NCBI GenBank assembly: GCA_965661055.1 | Contig: CBFICS010000006.1 | Location: forward strand, 79,438-143,437 | Source: CBFHSF01 sp965661055 | GTDB taxonomy: Bacteria > Bacteroidota > Bacteroidia > Flavobacteriales > Schleiferiaceae | Direction of reading: 5' to 3' | Length of the DNA: 64,000 nucleotides | Shown: positions 1 through 7,949 of the stretch, one piece after another | Position numbering within the stretch: position 1 is the first letter of the stretch | Layout: each line of letters starts with the position of its first letter | Notes under the pieces: generated by a model | Seen by the model: the letters and a program-made list of their open reading frames with translations, nothing else | Databases searched by the model: none | What the model was told of the DNA's origin: nothing | Made by a program: the position numbers and the translations under genes

Positions 1-935
1 AAAATATTGGGCTATCGGTTATTGATGAGCAACACCGCTTTGGTGTTGCGCAAAGAGCTGCCTTATGGAAGAAAAACAACTTGCCCCCTCATATTCTAGT
101 TATGACGGCTACCCCTATTCCGAGAACACTAGCCATGAGTGTTTATGGCGACTTAGATCTATCTGTAATTGACGAGTTACCACCGGGAAGAAAACCCATT
201 TCTACCGTCCACAAATTTGACGCTAACCGATTGCGAATCTTTGGATTCATCAAAGAACAAATTGACCTAGGAAGACAAATTTATATTGTTTACCCACTAA
301 TTGAAGAAAGTGAAAAGTTAGACTACAAAGACCTAATGGACGGCTACGATTCAATTACGAGGGCTTTCCCTATGCCAAAGTATCAAGTAAGCATTGTTCA
401 TGGAAAAATGAAACCTGAAGACAAAGACCATGAGATGGAGCGCTTTGTAAAAGGACAAACTCAAATAATGGTTGCCACAACAGTGATTGAAGTAGGGGTA
501 AATGTACCCAACGCCTCTGTAATGATTATTGAAAGTGCTGAGAGATTTGGCCTAAGCCAACTACATCAGCTTAGAGGTCGCGTGGGTCGAGGGGCCGAAA
601 AGTCTTACTGCATTCTAATGACAGGTCACAAATTAAGTGATGATGCCAAAACAAGAATGGAAACTATGGTAAAAACCCAAGATGGGTTTGAAATTGCAGA
701 TGTAGACTTAAAGCTTAGAGGTCCTGGAGATTTAATGGGGACCAAACAGTCAGGACTTTTAGACCTAAAAATTGGCGACATTTCTAAAGACCAAAATTTA
801 CTGAGCCTGGCCAGAGAATGGGCACAATATACCTTGAAAAAAGACATTCGTTTAGAGGCCCCTGAGAACAGAAACCTTCGTGAAGTGTTCTTAAGAAAGT
901 ATAAGGCCAAAATGAGTTGGAGTAGAATTTCATAA
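1..935 (+). CDS. recG: ATP-dependent DNA helicase RecG, C-terminal part
   Basis: The frame is open from the left edge, so the N-terminal wedge domain and Walker A motif lie outside the window; about 310 residues are visible. It begins just before helicase motif II (DEQH, bases 24-35). Motif III (TATPIPRTL) follows near bases 105-131, and the motif VI region (HQLRGRVGRG) near 564-593. The end contains the RecG-typical stretch LKLRGPGDLMGTKQSG. DEQH rather than DExH, with the RGRVGRG and LRGPGD motifs, is the RecG pattern. RecG remodels stalled replication forks and branched DNA in the cytoplasm. The identification is secure; only completeness is affected by the window edge. Confidence 0.96.
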   Translation, partial: NIGLSVIDEQHRFGVAQRAALWKKNNLPPHILVMTATPIPRTLAMSVYGDLDLSVIDELPPGRKPISTVHKFDANRLRIFGFIKEQIDLGRQIYIVYPLIEESEKLDYKDLMDGYDSITRAFPMPKYQVSIVHGKMKPEDKDHEMERFVKGQTQIMVATTVIEVGVNVPNASVMIIESAERFGLSQLHQLRGRVGRGAEKSYCILMTGHKLSDDAKTRMETMVKTQDGFEIADVDLKLRGPGDLMGTKQSGLLDLKIGDISKDQNLLSLAREWAQYTLKKDIRLEAPENRNLREVFLRKYKAKMSWSRIS

Positions 936-1018
936 AATTCTCTATAATATCAATATTGATGCTCTTTACATGAGGTTAATTAACGACCTTTGCACTCCAA
1001 AATTAGATAAGCAAGTAA

Positions 1019-1630
1019 ATGTCTCCGGTAAAAAAGATTTTTAAAAAAGGTCACGTATACCACGTATACTACAGAAGGTCAGGTGGTTATAGGTTTTTAG
1101 GAAAAAACTTCTTTAAATTACTTATCGGTATCTTGATTTTTGGAGCTGCCATTTGGCTTCTTAACACGTATGTATTTGACATTACAACCTTAACCGATTA
1201 CATCACAAAAAAACTTCCGATGTGGCTTGTTCTCACTACGCTTTTAGCGTCAGAAAGTGTTTTAGGCTTGCTTCCTCCTGATGTTTACATCATTTGGGCT
1301 AAAGGGTTAGAAAACCCTGAATTAATGGTTTTTGTTTTAGCATTGATTAGTTACGCGGGCGGAATCATCTCTTACTTCATTGGCACAAAACTGCACAGAC
1401 TGCCCAAGGTTCATCAATGGGTAGATATTAAATTTAAAGAGCAATTCACCACATTGAAAAAATTTGGGGGACTACTTATTTTCTTAGCTGCCATGACCCC
1501 TCTGCCCTTTTCTCCCGTGTCAACGGTAGCCGGCGTGGTTGATTTTCCTTTTAAAACCTATTTAATTGTAGCACTAAGTCGTTTCTTGCGATTTTTTGTT
1601 TACGCTTTAGTGTTATTTCAGATGGTTTAG
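1019..1630 (+). CDS. VTT/DedA-like membrane protein
   Basis: A 203-residue protein with a basic N-terminal tail (residues 1-30), a membrane segment near 31-50 and several more hydrophobic segments across 68-203. It carries a DedA/VTT-like motif: an acidic residue (E79) followed by LLPPD (84-88) in a re-entrant-like segment, and a later FGG..FLAAMTPLPFSP stretch. VTT-domain proteins are inner-membrane proteins tied to lipid scrambling and membrane homeostasis. The specific role here is not known. A candidate -7 element (GACCTTTG) lies about 30 bases upstream, so it is probably a single-gene unit after recG. The family call is moderately sure; the substrate is unknown. Confidence 0.72.
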   Translation: MSPVKKIFKKGHVYHVYYRRSGGYRFLGKNFFKLLIGILIFGAAIWLLNTYVFDITTLTDYITKKLPMWLVLTTLLASESVLGLLPPDVYIIWAKGLENPELMVFVLALISYAGGIISYFIGTKLHRLPKVHQWVDIKFKEQFTTLKKFGGLLIFLAAMTPLPFSPVSTVAGVVDFPFKTYLIVALSRFLRFFVYALVLFQMV

Positions 1631-1660
1631 AAAAACATCGGAAAATCAAATACCAATTCC

Positions 1661-1668
1661 TATTTTTG
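1661..1668 (+). promoter_or_regulatory. Candidate -7 element for pheT
   Basis: TATTTTTG matches the Bacteroidota -7 consensus TAnnTTTG, about 57 bases before the pheT ATG. I see no convincing -33 TTG, so this is a single-box prediction. Confidence 0.45.
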
Positions 1669-1725
1669 CTCAACGTTTACAGAATTGATAAAGAGAAGTT
1701 TACTTCAAAACAATAACTGCATTAG

Positions 1726-4152
1726 ATGAAAGTTTCTTACCACTGGTTAAAAGAATATTTACCGATTGAAAGAAGTGCCGAAGAAATTGGCGACATCCTT
1801 ACTGATATAGGATTAGAAGTTGAAGGCATTGAACCCTTTGAAAGGGTAAAAGGCGGACTAAAAGGAGTTGTGGTAGGTGAAGTTTTAACTTGTGAACAGC
1901 ATCCTAATGCAGATAAACTAAAAGTTACCACCGTAAACATCGGAAATGACACCCCGCTGCACATTGTATGCGGCGCTCCTAATGTGGCGGCTGGCCAAAA
2001 AGTTCTAGTGGCAACCATTGGCACAGAGATTCACACAGAGGAAGGATCCTTTACTATTAAAAAGGGAAACCTTCGCGGTGAAGTTTCAGAAGGAATGATT
2101 TGTGCTGAAGATGAATTAGGCCTAGGTAAGTCTCATGATGGAATTTTGGTTTTAGATGAAAAAGCAGTTCCAGGTCAATCAGCGGCTGAGTTTTTAAATA
2201 TTGAAACCATTCCTGTTTTTGAAATCGGCCTTACCCCTAACCGTGCAGATGCCATGGGCCATTATGGGGTTGCTCGTGATTTACGTGCAGCGCTAAAAAG
2301 GAGAGGTGAAGAAAAACTGATGAGTTTACCTAGCACAGCTCAATTCAAAGTTGACAATACTTTAAGAGTTATTCCGGTAGAGATAAAGGACAAAAGTGCT
2401 TGCCCACATTATATGGGAATTACCTTGACGGATGTTGTGGTAAAAGAATCTCCAGAGTGGTTGAAAACCAACCTAAAAAGTATAGGTCTAAAACCCATTA
2501 ACAACGTAGTAGATATTACAAACTACGTTCTACATGAAACAGGCCACCCCCTGCACGCCTTTGATGCTGACGCAATTAAAGGTCAAAAGGTTATTATTCA
2601 AACCTTGCCAGAAGGCACTGAGTTTACCACTCTTGATGAAAAAGAAAGAAAACTTTCTGATCAAGATTTGATGATCTGTAATGCAGAAGGAGAGCCAATG
2701 TGTATTGCAGGTGTTATGGGTGGACTTGAAAGTGGCGTTAACGAAAATACAAAAACAGTTTTTCTAGAGTCTGCCTTGTTTAACCCTGTTAGAATTAGAA
2801 AAACGGCTAAACGCCATGCCTTAAACACGGATGCTAGCTTTAGATACGAAAGAGGTGTTGATGCCTCTATGACAGATTACGCATTGAGAAGAGCTGCTTC
2901 TTTGATGATTGAAATTTGTGGTGGCAAAGTGTCTTGCGAAATACAAGAAGAAGGGAAAGCACCTCTTGACCCTTTTACGGTTACCATAACTTTAGAAAGA
3001 GTTGAGCAGATTATTGGTCAAGAAATCTCCAAAGATCTAATGTATGATATTCTTCAAAGTCTTGACATAAAAGTTGTGGCAGAAAACGGTAGAGAATGGC
3101 ACCTAGAAGTTCCCAACTACCGCGTTGATGTTACTAGAGAGGCTGATGTGATTGAAGAGATTTTGAGAATTTATGGCTTTAACCATATTGAGCTTCCAAA
3201 GAAAATGGCGATCAGCGTAGAGCATATGCCCGCCAAATCTAAAGAGAAAATTTCTTCGGTAATCAACAGGGCATTAGTAGCCATGGGGTCGACTGAAATA
3301 AAAAACAACTCTTTAACCAAAGAAGACTATTACACAGAGAACTCTGTATTTCGTTTTGACAAATCCGTTAAAATCCTAAATCCACTAAGTAGAGACTTAG
3401 GGGTTATGAGACAAACGTTATTATACGGCGGACTTGAATCGATAAGCTATAACCTAAAGAGAAAGAGAGCTACCATAAGCCTTCATGAGTTCGGAAAGGT
3501 ATACGGCAAAGGAGGTAGTGGGTTTTACGAAAGTGAAAAACTGTCTATTTGGATGGCCGGAAACCAAACCGGTGAGCAGTGGTTTGAAAAAGTTAAGCCT
3601 TTTAGTTTCTTTAGACTTAAAGGACAAATTGAAGCGCTTTGTTCAAAATTGGGCTTAGAGAGTTTCGATTTATCAGAGGCTAATTCTCCCCTTTATTCTT
3701 CAGCCTTTTCATTAAAAATCGGAAAGCAGAACATTGGAATTATGGGAATTGTTTCAAAATCAACCACCAAAGAATTCGACATAGACACTCCTGTATATTA
3801 CGCAGAATTAGATTGGGAAAAGTTAGTAACCTTAGCGCAAAATGCTATAACTACCTTTAAACCTATTTCCATTTATCCTGAAGTACGAAGAGACCTGGCC
3901 TTGTTAATAGATAATTCTGTAAGCTATGCAGAATTAAAAGCCATTGCTGAAAAAACTGAAAACAAGATTTTGAAAAAGGTAAACTTGTTTGATGTGTACC
4001 AAGGCAAAAACCTTCCAGAGGGCAAAAAGTCTTACGCTATGTCATTCATCTTCCAAGATCAGAACAAAACCTTGAATGATAAGCAAGTTGAAAAAACCAT
4101 GTCTAAGTTAATCAACAGTTACAAGACTGAAGTCAACGCTGAGTTGAGATAA
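1726..4152 (+). CDS. pheT: Phenylalanine--tRNA ligase beta subunit
   Basis: An 808-residue protein of the usual bacterial PheT length. It starts MKVSYHWLKEYLP and then has the EMAP-like tRNA-binding OB domain (about 40-150; HPNADKL and VCGAPNV are visible). The B3/B4 editing region follows (about 210-380, with HPLHAFDAD), then the B5 domain (about 405-480), the catalytic-like core (490-700) and the C-terminal FDX-ACB anticodon-binding domain (about 710-808, starting near KPISIYPEVRRDLAL). With PheS, encoded elsewhere, it forms the alpha2-beta2 enzyme that charges tRNA-Phe. It is followed by a hairpin. Confidence 0.97.
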   Translation: MKVSYHWLKEYLPIERSAEEIGDILTDIGLEVEGIEPFERVKGGLKGVVVGEVLTCEQHPNADKLKVTTVNIGNDTPLHIVCGAPNVAAGQKVLVATIGTEIHTEEGSFTIKKGNLRGEVSEGMICAEDELGLGKSHDGILVLDEKAVPGQSAAEFLNIETIPVFEIGLTPNRADAMGHYGVARDLRAALKRRGEEKLMSLPSTAQFKVDNTLRVIPVEIKDKSACPHYMGITLTDVVVKESPEWLKTNLKSIGLKPINNVVDITNYVLHETGHPLHAFDADAIKGQKVIIQTLPEGTEFTTLDEKERKLSDQDLMICNAEGEPMCIAGVMGGLESGVNENTKTVFLESALFNPVRIRKTAKRHALNTDASFRYERGVDASMTDYALRRAASLMIEICGGKVSCEIQEEGKAPLDPFTVTITLERVEQIIGQEISKDLMYDILQSLDIKVVAENGREWHLEVPNYRVDVTREADVIEEILRIYGFNHIELPKKMAISVEHMPAKSKEKISSVINRALVAMGSTEIKNNSLTKEDYYTENSVFRFDKSVKILNPLSRDLGVMRQTLLYGGLESISYNLKRKRATISLHEFGKVYGKGGSGFYESEKLSIWMAGNQTGEQWFEKVKPFSFFRLKGQIEALCSKLGLESFDLSEANSPLYSSAFSLKIGKQNIGIMGIVSKSTTKEFDIDTPVYYAELDWEKLVTLAQNAITTFKPISIYPEVRRDLALLIDNSVSYAELKAIAEKTENKILKKVNLFDVYQGKNLPEGKKSYAMSFIFQDQNKTLNDKQVEKTMSKLINSYKTEVNAELR

Positions 4153-4165
4153 GATATTTAGAGAC

Positions 4166-4183
4166 ATTCCGCTTTCGCGGGAT
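4166..4183 (+). terminator. Hairpin after pheT, atypical terminator
   Basis: ATTCCGC-TTTC-GCGGGAT forms a 7-bp stem with one T-G wobble and a TTTC loop, 13 bases after the pheT stop. It is followed by GGCTTTTC rather than a clean T tract, so termination may be weak. The hairpin is nearly identical to those at 11383-11400 and 35433-35450. Confidence 0.55.
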
Positions 4184-4224
4184 GGCTTTTCAAAACAATT
4201 TTTGATGTAAAGGGTATATATTTT

Positions 4225-5127
4225 GTGTTAAAAATAGCTTTTCATCCCATTTACCATCATCCGCTACCTGCAGGGCATCGTTTTCCTATGGAAAAATACA
4301 GCCTGCTGCCCGAACAATTGATTTACGAAGGAACCTGCTCTGAATCAAACTTCTTCGTCCCTACTCCTCTTTCAAAAGAAGAAATATTAAAAACTCATTG
4401 CAGCATTTACTTTGAAAAATTAAAAAACCAAACGCTGTCTCGCCAAGAAGAAAGAAAAACGGGGTTTCCGCTTACCCAACAATTGTTTGAAAGAGAAATC
4501 ACCATTGTTGGCGGAACCGTAGAAAATACTGAATTCGCTCTAAAGTATGGAGTATCCATGAACATTGCCGGCGGAACTCATCATGCTTTTTATGACAGAG
4601 GCGAAGGATTTTGTTTACTTAACGATATTGCCCTCGGTGCAAATCACCTACTAGAAAAAAATCCAAATTGGAAAATATTGGTCGTAGACCTAGACGTACA
4701 TCAAGGTAATGGCACGGCAGCTATCTTTGAAAACGAACCGAGGGTTTTTACTTTTAGCATGCACGGTGGCAACAATTATCCTCTACACAAAGAAAATTCA
4801 GATTTAGATATTGAATTACCCGATGGAATAGAAGATAATGAATATTTAAAGTTATTAGATTTTCATTTAAAGAAAACCTTAGCCATGGTGGAGCCTAACT
4901 TCATATTTTTTCAATCAGGTGTTGACATCATCAATACAGATAAATTAGGCAGGCTGGGAGTTTCTATAAACGGCTGCAAAATGAGGGACCAATTGGTTCT
5001 TTCACTTTGTAAGGAAAACAACATTCCACTGGCCATTTCAATGGGAGGTGGTTACTCACCAAACATAAAAGATATTATTGAAGCTCACGCAAACACTTAT
5101 AGACAAGTGCAGGAAATATTCTTCTAG
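4225..5127 (+). CDS. Histone deacetylase-family protein (class IV-like)
   Basis: A 300-residue member of the arginase/deacetylase superfamily. Visible active-site pieces are the HH pair and glycine-rich loop in GGTHHAFYDRGEGFCLLND (about 114-132), the zinc-ligand motif DLDVHQGNGT (about 152-161), SMHGG (about 176-180) and MGGGYSP near the C-terminus. Bacterial members deacetylate acyl-polyamines, acetoin-type substrates or protein lysines; the substrate cannot be read from sequence. The start is GTG (4225), because no ATG lies upstream in frame and the homology-like N-terminus LKIAFHPIYHHPLP follows directly. There is no Shine-Dalgarno. It is convergent with purL across a shared terminator. 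Confidence 0.88.
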   Translation: MLKIAFHPIYHHPLPAGHRFPMEKYSLLPEQLIYEGTCSESNFFVPTPLSKEEILKTHCSIYFEKLKNQTLSRQEERKTGFPLTQQLFEREITIVGGTVENTEFALKYGVSMNIAGGTHHAFYDRGEGFCLLNDIALGANHLLEKNPNWKILVVDLDVHQGNGTAAIFENEPRVFTFSMHGGNNYPLHKENSDLDIELPDGIEDNEYLKLLDFHLKKTLAMVEPNFIFFQSGVDIINTDKLGRLGVSINGCKMRDQLVLSLCKENNIPLAISMGGGYSPNIKDIIEAHANTYRQVQEIFF

Positions 5128-5167
5128 GTTCCTGAAATCATTTGCAAGGTTTAAATCTTTTGGGTAA

Positions 5168-5315
5168 ATAATATTTGATAACTCAAATGCTTCTCTTCAA
5201 AGAGGTACCGGACTTCTAGAATGGGAAATTGATTTAAATCCCAAAGAATTAAAAAAAAGTGATTAATCGCTATAAAATAGAGTTCCCTAGTGATGTGAAT
5301 CTAAATTTTAATTAA
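5168..5315 (+). pseudogene. Relic of a DUF4139-domain protein (C-terminal fragment)
   Basis: No intact gene is present, but the conceptual translation keeps a recognisable tail. Bases 5177-5263 read DNSNASLQRGTGLLEWEIDL followed by NPKELKKSD and a stop. Across a run of eight A (5251-5258) the shifted frame continues as VINRYKIEFPSDVNLNFN and stops at 5313-5315. Joined, this resembles the C-terminus of DUF4139 proteins (a T/SGxLxW..xLxPxExKK stretch, then a Y.V.YPKD...L strand). There is an in-frame stop upstream (5165-5167) and no start. My reading is a truncated, frameshifted remnant; the family assignment rests on pattern memory, not a search. Confidence 0.55.
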
Positions 5316-5316
5316 T

Positions 5317-5347
5317 AAAAAAAGGGGTCCTAACGGTCCCCTTTTTT
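5317..5347. terminator. Bidirectional terminator between the HDAC gene and purL
   Basis: An A-run plus GGGGTCC, loop TAAC, then GGTCCCC plus a T-run: GGGG/CCCC and CC/GG pairs with one T-T mismatch, flanked by A7 and T6. It would terminate the plus-strand gene or relic and also purL from the minus strand. Confidence 0.82.
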
Positions 5348-5366
5348 CTATTAAAATATCATGTTC

Positions 5367-7610
5367 TTAATGTCCTAGTTTATCTCCCAAGGCATTGTCA
5401 TAATCTTTTTTATAGTCAGAGATGTCACCCCAATCTTCGTCATCAATCCTTACAGACCCTTTGGTAACGTGACCTACAAGGTCAAATTCGCAACCGTTAA
5501 GCATCATTAAATCAATGAAGTCATCTTCGTGCTCTGAAGAAACAGTAACCATTACTCTAGATTGGCTTTCACCAAACAAGTAAGCATCTTTTCTAATGGC
5601 AGAATCTGTAGTAATATCAAATCCAAGATTTGATGCCATTCCCATTTCTGCTAAAGCGATAAAGATTCCACCTTCAGAAACATCATGGGCTGCATTAATT
5701 ACACCCTTTCTAATAAGCATCTTGATCTGCTCTTGGTTTGCGTACTCTTCTTCTAAGCTAAAGAATGGCGCAGGTGAGTTCTCAACTCCGTGCATTCTAA
5801 CTAAATATTCTGAAGAATTTAAATCGTTGCGATTTTCACCAATTAAATAAATAAGATCACCCTTTTGTTTAAAAGGAATGGTCATGATATGCTTTTTATC
5901 CTCAACCACACCAATCATTCCGATGGTAGGCGTAGGGAAAACTGGCTCAATCTTGTTGTTTATTGCGGTTTGATTGTAGAAACTTACGTTACCACCTGTT
6001 ACAGGAGTTTTAAATTTCTCACAAGCCTTCTTCATTCCTTTGATGGCTCCAACAAACTGCCAGTAAACTTCTGGGTTATATGGGTTACCAAAATTCAAAC
6101 AATTGGTAATGGCTGAAGGCACACCCCCAGAAACAACAATGTTTCTAGCCGCTTCAGATACAGCAATTGCAGTTCCTTGTTCTGGATTAGCATTTACATA
6201 TCTAGCATTACAATCAACCGTCATGGCTAAAGCCTTGTTAGAACCTTTGATGTTTACAATTGCTGCATCAGAAGGACCATTGGTTGACATATTTACAGTA
6301 CCAACCATACTGTCATATTGCTCATAAACATATCTCTTAGAAGCAATATTTGGTAATGATACCATTTTCTTAGCTACTGAATAAAGATCTTTAGGCTCTT
6401 TAACGGTGTTGATATCAAACTCTTGATTTTCTTTAAAGCTTGCTGGCTCTCTAAACTCTCTGTAATATACAGGAGCTCCACCACCAAGAACAAGAGGAGT
6501 TGCAGGTGTTTGAGCGATTAGCTCACCGTGCCAGTAATATTCAAGGTTGTCTTCTGCGGTTACCTCTCCAATACACTCACAGTTAATGTCCCATTTCTCA
6601 AAAATTGCCTCAACATCAGCCTCACGACCTTTGTCAACCACAACAAGCATACGCTCTTGAGATTCAGAAAGAAGAATTTCCCAAGGCTCCATATTGTCTT
6701 GACGCAATGGCACCTTGTCTAAATCTATTCTCATTCCAAGTCCACCACCTGCACTCATTTCTGAGGTAGAACAAGTAATTCCAGCGGCACCCATATCTTG
6801 CATTCCAACTACTGCACCTGTTTCAGCAAGGTCCATAGTTGCTTCTAAAAGAAGTTTTTCTTGGAATGGGTCACCAACTTGTACTGATGGAATATCATCT
6901 GCAGAATCTTCAGTAAGATCTTTAGACGCAAAAGCAGCTCCGTGAATACCGTCTCTTCCCGTTGATGATCCAACGATGTAAACAGGATTACCCACACCAC
7001 CTGACTTTGCACTTATTTGTTTACCCACTTTTACAATCCCCGCAGAAAATGCGTTTACTAGTGGATTTTGCTCATAGCTTTTATCAAAATATACTTCACC
7101 TCCTACGGTTGGAATACCAAACGAGTTTCCGTAGTCACCAATACCTTTAACTACTCCTTTCAACAACCACTTGGTTCTATCAGAGTCAATATCTCCGAAG
7201 CGAAGTGAGTTTAATTGAGCAATCGGACGAGCACCCATGGTAAAGATATCTCTGTTAATACCTCCCACACCAGTGGCAGCACCTTGATAAGGCTCAAGCG
7301 CCGAAGGGTGATTGTGAGACTCAATCTTAAAGGCACATGCAAGGCCGTCACCAATATCAACTAATCCAGCGTTTTCTTCACCGGCTTTTACTAGCATATG
7401 TGGACCATCCTTAGGAAGGGTCTTTAACCATACAATAGAATTTTTATAAGAACAGTGCTCACTCCACATGACAGAGTAAATACTCAACTCAGTAAAGTTT
7501 GGAGTTCGTCCAAGAATTTCACAAATCTTATCAAACTCTTCAGGTAAAAGTCCGAGGTCCTTAGCAGTTTCAACGGTAACCTCTGCAGTAACTGATGACA
7601 TAGTATTCAT
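5367..7610 (-). CDS. purL: Phosphoribosylformylglycinamidine synthase II (small-type PurL)
   Basis: A 747-residue small PurL. It makes formylglycinamidine ribonucleotide from FGAR, ATP and glutamine-derived ammonia (purine pathway step 4). Visible family motifs are SEHCSYKNS near residue 50, the glycine-rich VGGINRDIFTMGARPIA region, VQDMGAAGITCS-like VGMQDMGAAGITCS, and the second-half repeat GGNVSFYNQT and ISEGG-like HDVSEGGIF. Two ATP-binding-like halves of AIRS type are seen. Small PurL needs separate PurS and PurQ, which are not in the window. The start is ATG at 7610 (an alternative is M4 at 7601). It has its own promoter (TACCTTTG upstream) and ends at the shared terminator. Confidence 0.96.
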   Translation of the reverse strand: MNTMSSVTAEVTVETAKDLGLLPEEFDKICEILGRTPNFTELSIYSVMWSEHCSYKNSIVWLKTLPKDGPHMLVKAGEENAGLVDIGDGLACAFKIESHNHPSALEPYQGAATGVGGINRDIFTMGARPIAQLNSLRFGDIDSDRTKWLLKGVVKGIGDYGNSFGIPTVGGEVYFDKSYEQNPLVNAFSAGIVKVGKQISAKSGGVGNPVYIVGSSTGRDGIHGAAFASKDLTEDSADDIPSVQVGDPFQEKLLLEATMDLAETGAVVGMQDMGAAGITCSTSEMSAGGGLGMRIDLDKVPLRQDNMEPWEILLSESQERMLVVVDKGREADVEAIFEKWDINCECIGEVTAEDNLEYYWHGELIAQTPATPLVLGGGAPVYYREFREPASFKENQEFDINTVKEPKDLYSVAKKMVSLPNIASKRYVYEQYDSMVGTVNMSTNGPSDAAIVNIKGSNKALAMTVDCNARYVNANPEQGTAIAVSEAARNIVVSGGVPSAITNCLNFGNPYNPEVYWQFVGAIKGMKKACEKFKTPVTGGNVSFYNQTAINNKIEPVFPTPTIGMIGVVEDKKHIMTIPFKQKGDLIYLIGENRNDLNSSEYLVRMHGVENSPAPFFSLEEEYANQEQIKMLIRKGVINAAHDVSEGGIFIALAEMGMASNLGFDITTDSAIRKDAYLFGESQSRVMVTVSSEHEDDFIDLMMLNGCEFDLVGHVTKGSVRIDDEDWGDISDYKKDYDNALGDKLGH

Positions 7611-7624
7611 TTTGAATTGTAGTG

Positions 7625-7632
7625 CAAAGGTA
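7625..7632 (-). promoter_or_regulatory. -7 promoter element of purL
   Basis: On the minus strand the bases read TACCTTTG, a perfect TAnnTTTG, 14 bases before the purL ATG. No well-spaced TTG is obvious further upstream. Confidence 0.6.
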
Positions 7633-7679
7633 CGTCAATTCAATTTGAGAATAAAGTGATTATTGCATTTCATTATTCA

Positions 7680-7868
7680 CTAATTAGACTTTTTGTGTTG
7701 ATAATATTTCACCCCTACTCCTAATGCCCCACCTAATACCCACAACAAATGCGGAGAAATGGGCACTGGCTTAGGACCAAAATCAGGCTGCGCCTGAATT
7801 TCTGATTGAAAACAAAGAATAAAAAACAGGGTTAATACTAAGAGAATACGTCGATAAAAAAAAGGCAT
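7680..7868 (-). CDS. Tiny secreted/membrane protein, PID-CTERM-like
   Basis: A 62-residue protein. An N-terminal signal peptide (basic MPFFYRR, hydrophobic 8-21, probable cleavage after IQAQ near 27) is followed by a short Pro-rich linker (GPKPVPI) and a second hydrophobic stretch (about 41-54), ending in basic YYQHKKSN. Signal peptide, Pro-rich linker, hydrophobic segment and a basic tail is the pattern of small Bacteroidota proteins with a PID-CTERM-type sorting tail. I do not know its function. It lies alone between purL and a divergent amidohydrolase. The start ATG is the only one that includes the whole signal peptide. Confidence 0.55.
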   Translation of the reverse strand: MPFFYRRILLVLTLFFILCFQSEIQAQPDFGPKPVPISPHLLWVLGGALGVGVKYYQHKKSN

Positions 7869-7949
7869 GTGATAAGTTTTAATAGTTCCTTTACCTTAAA
7901 TTTATAACCTTTCCTCGTGGTGAATCGAGTAATAATCAATTGTAATCGA

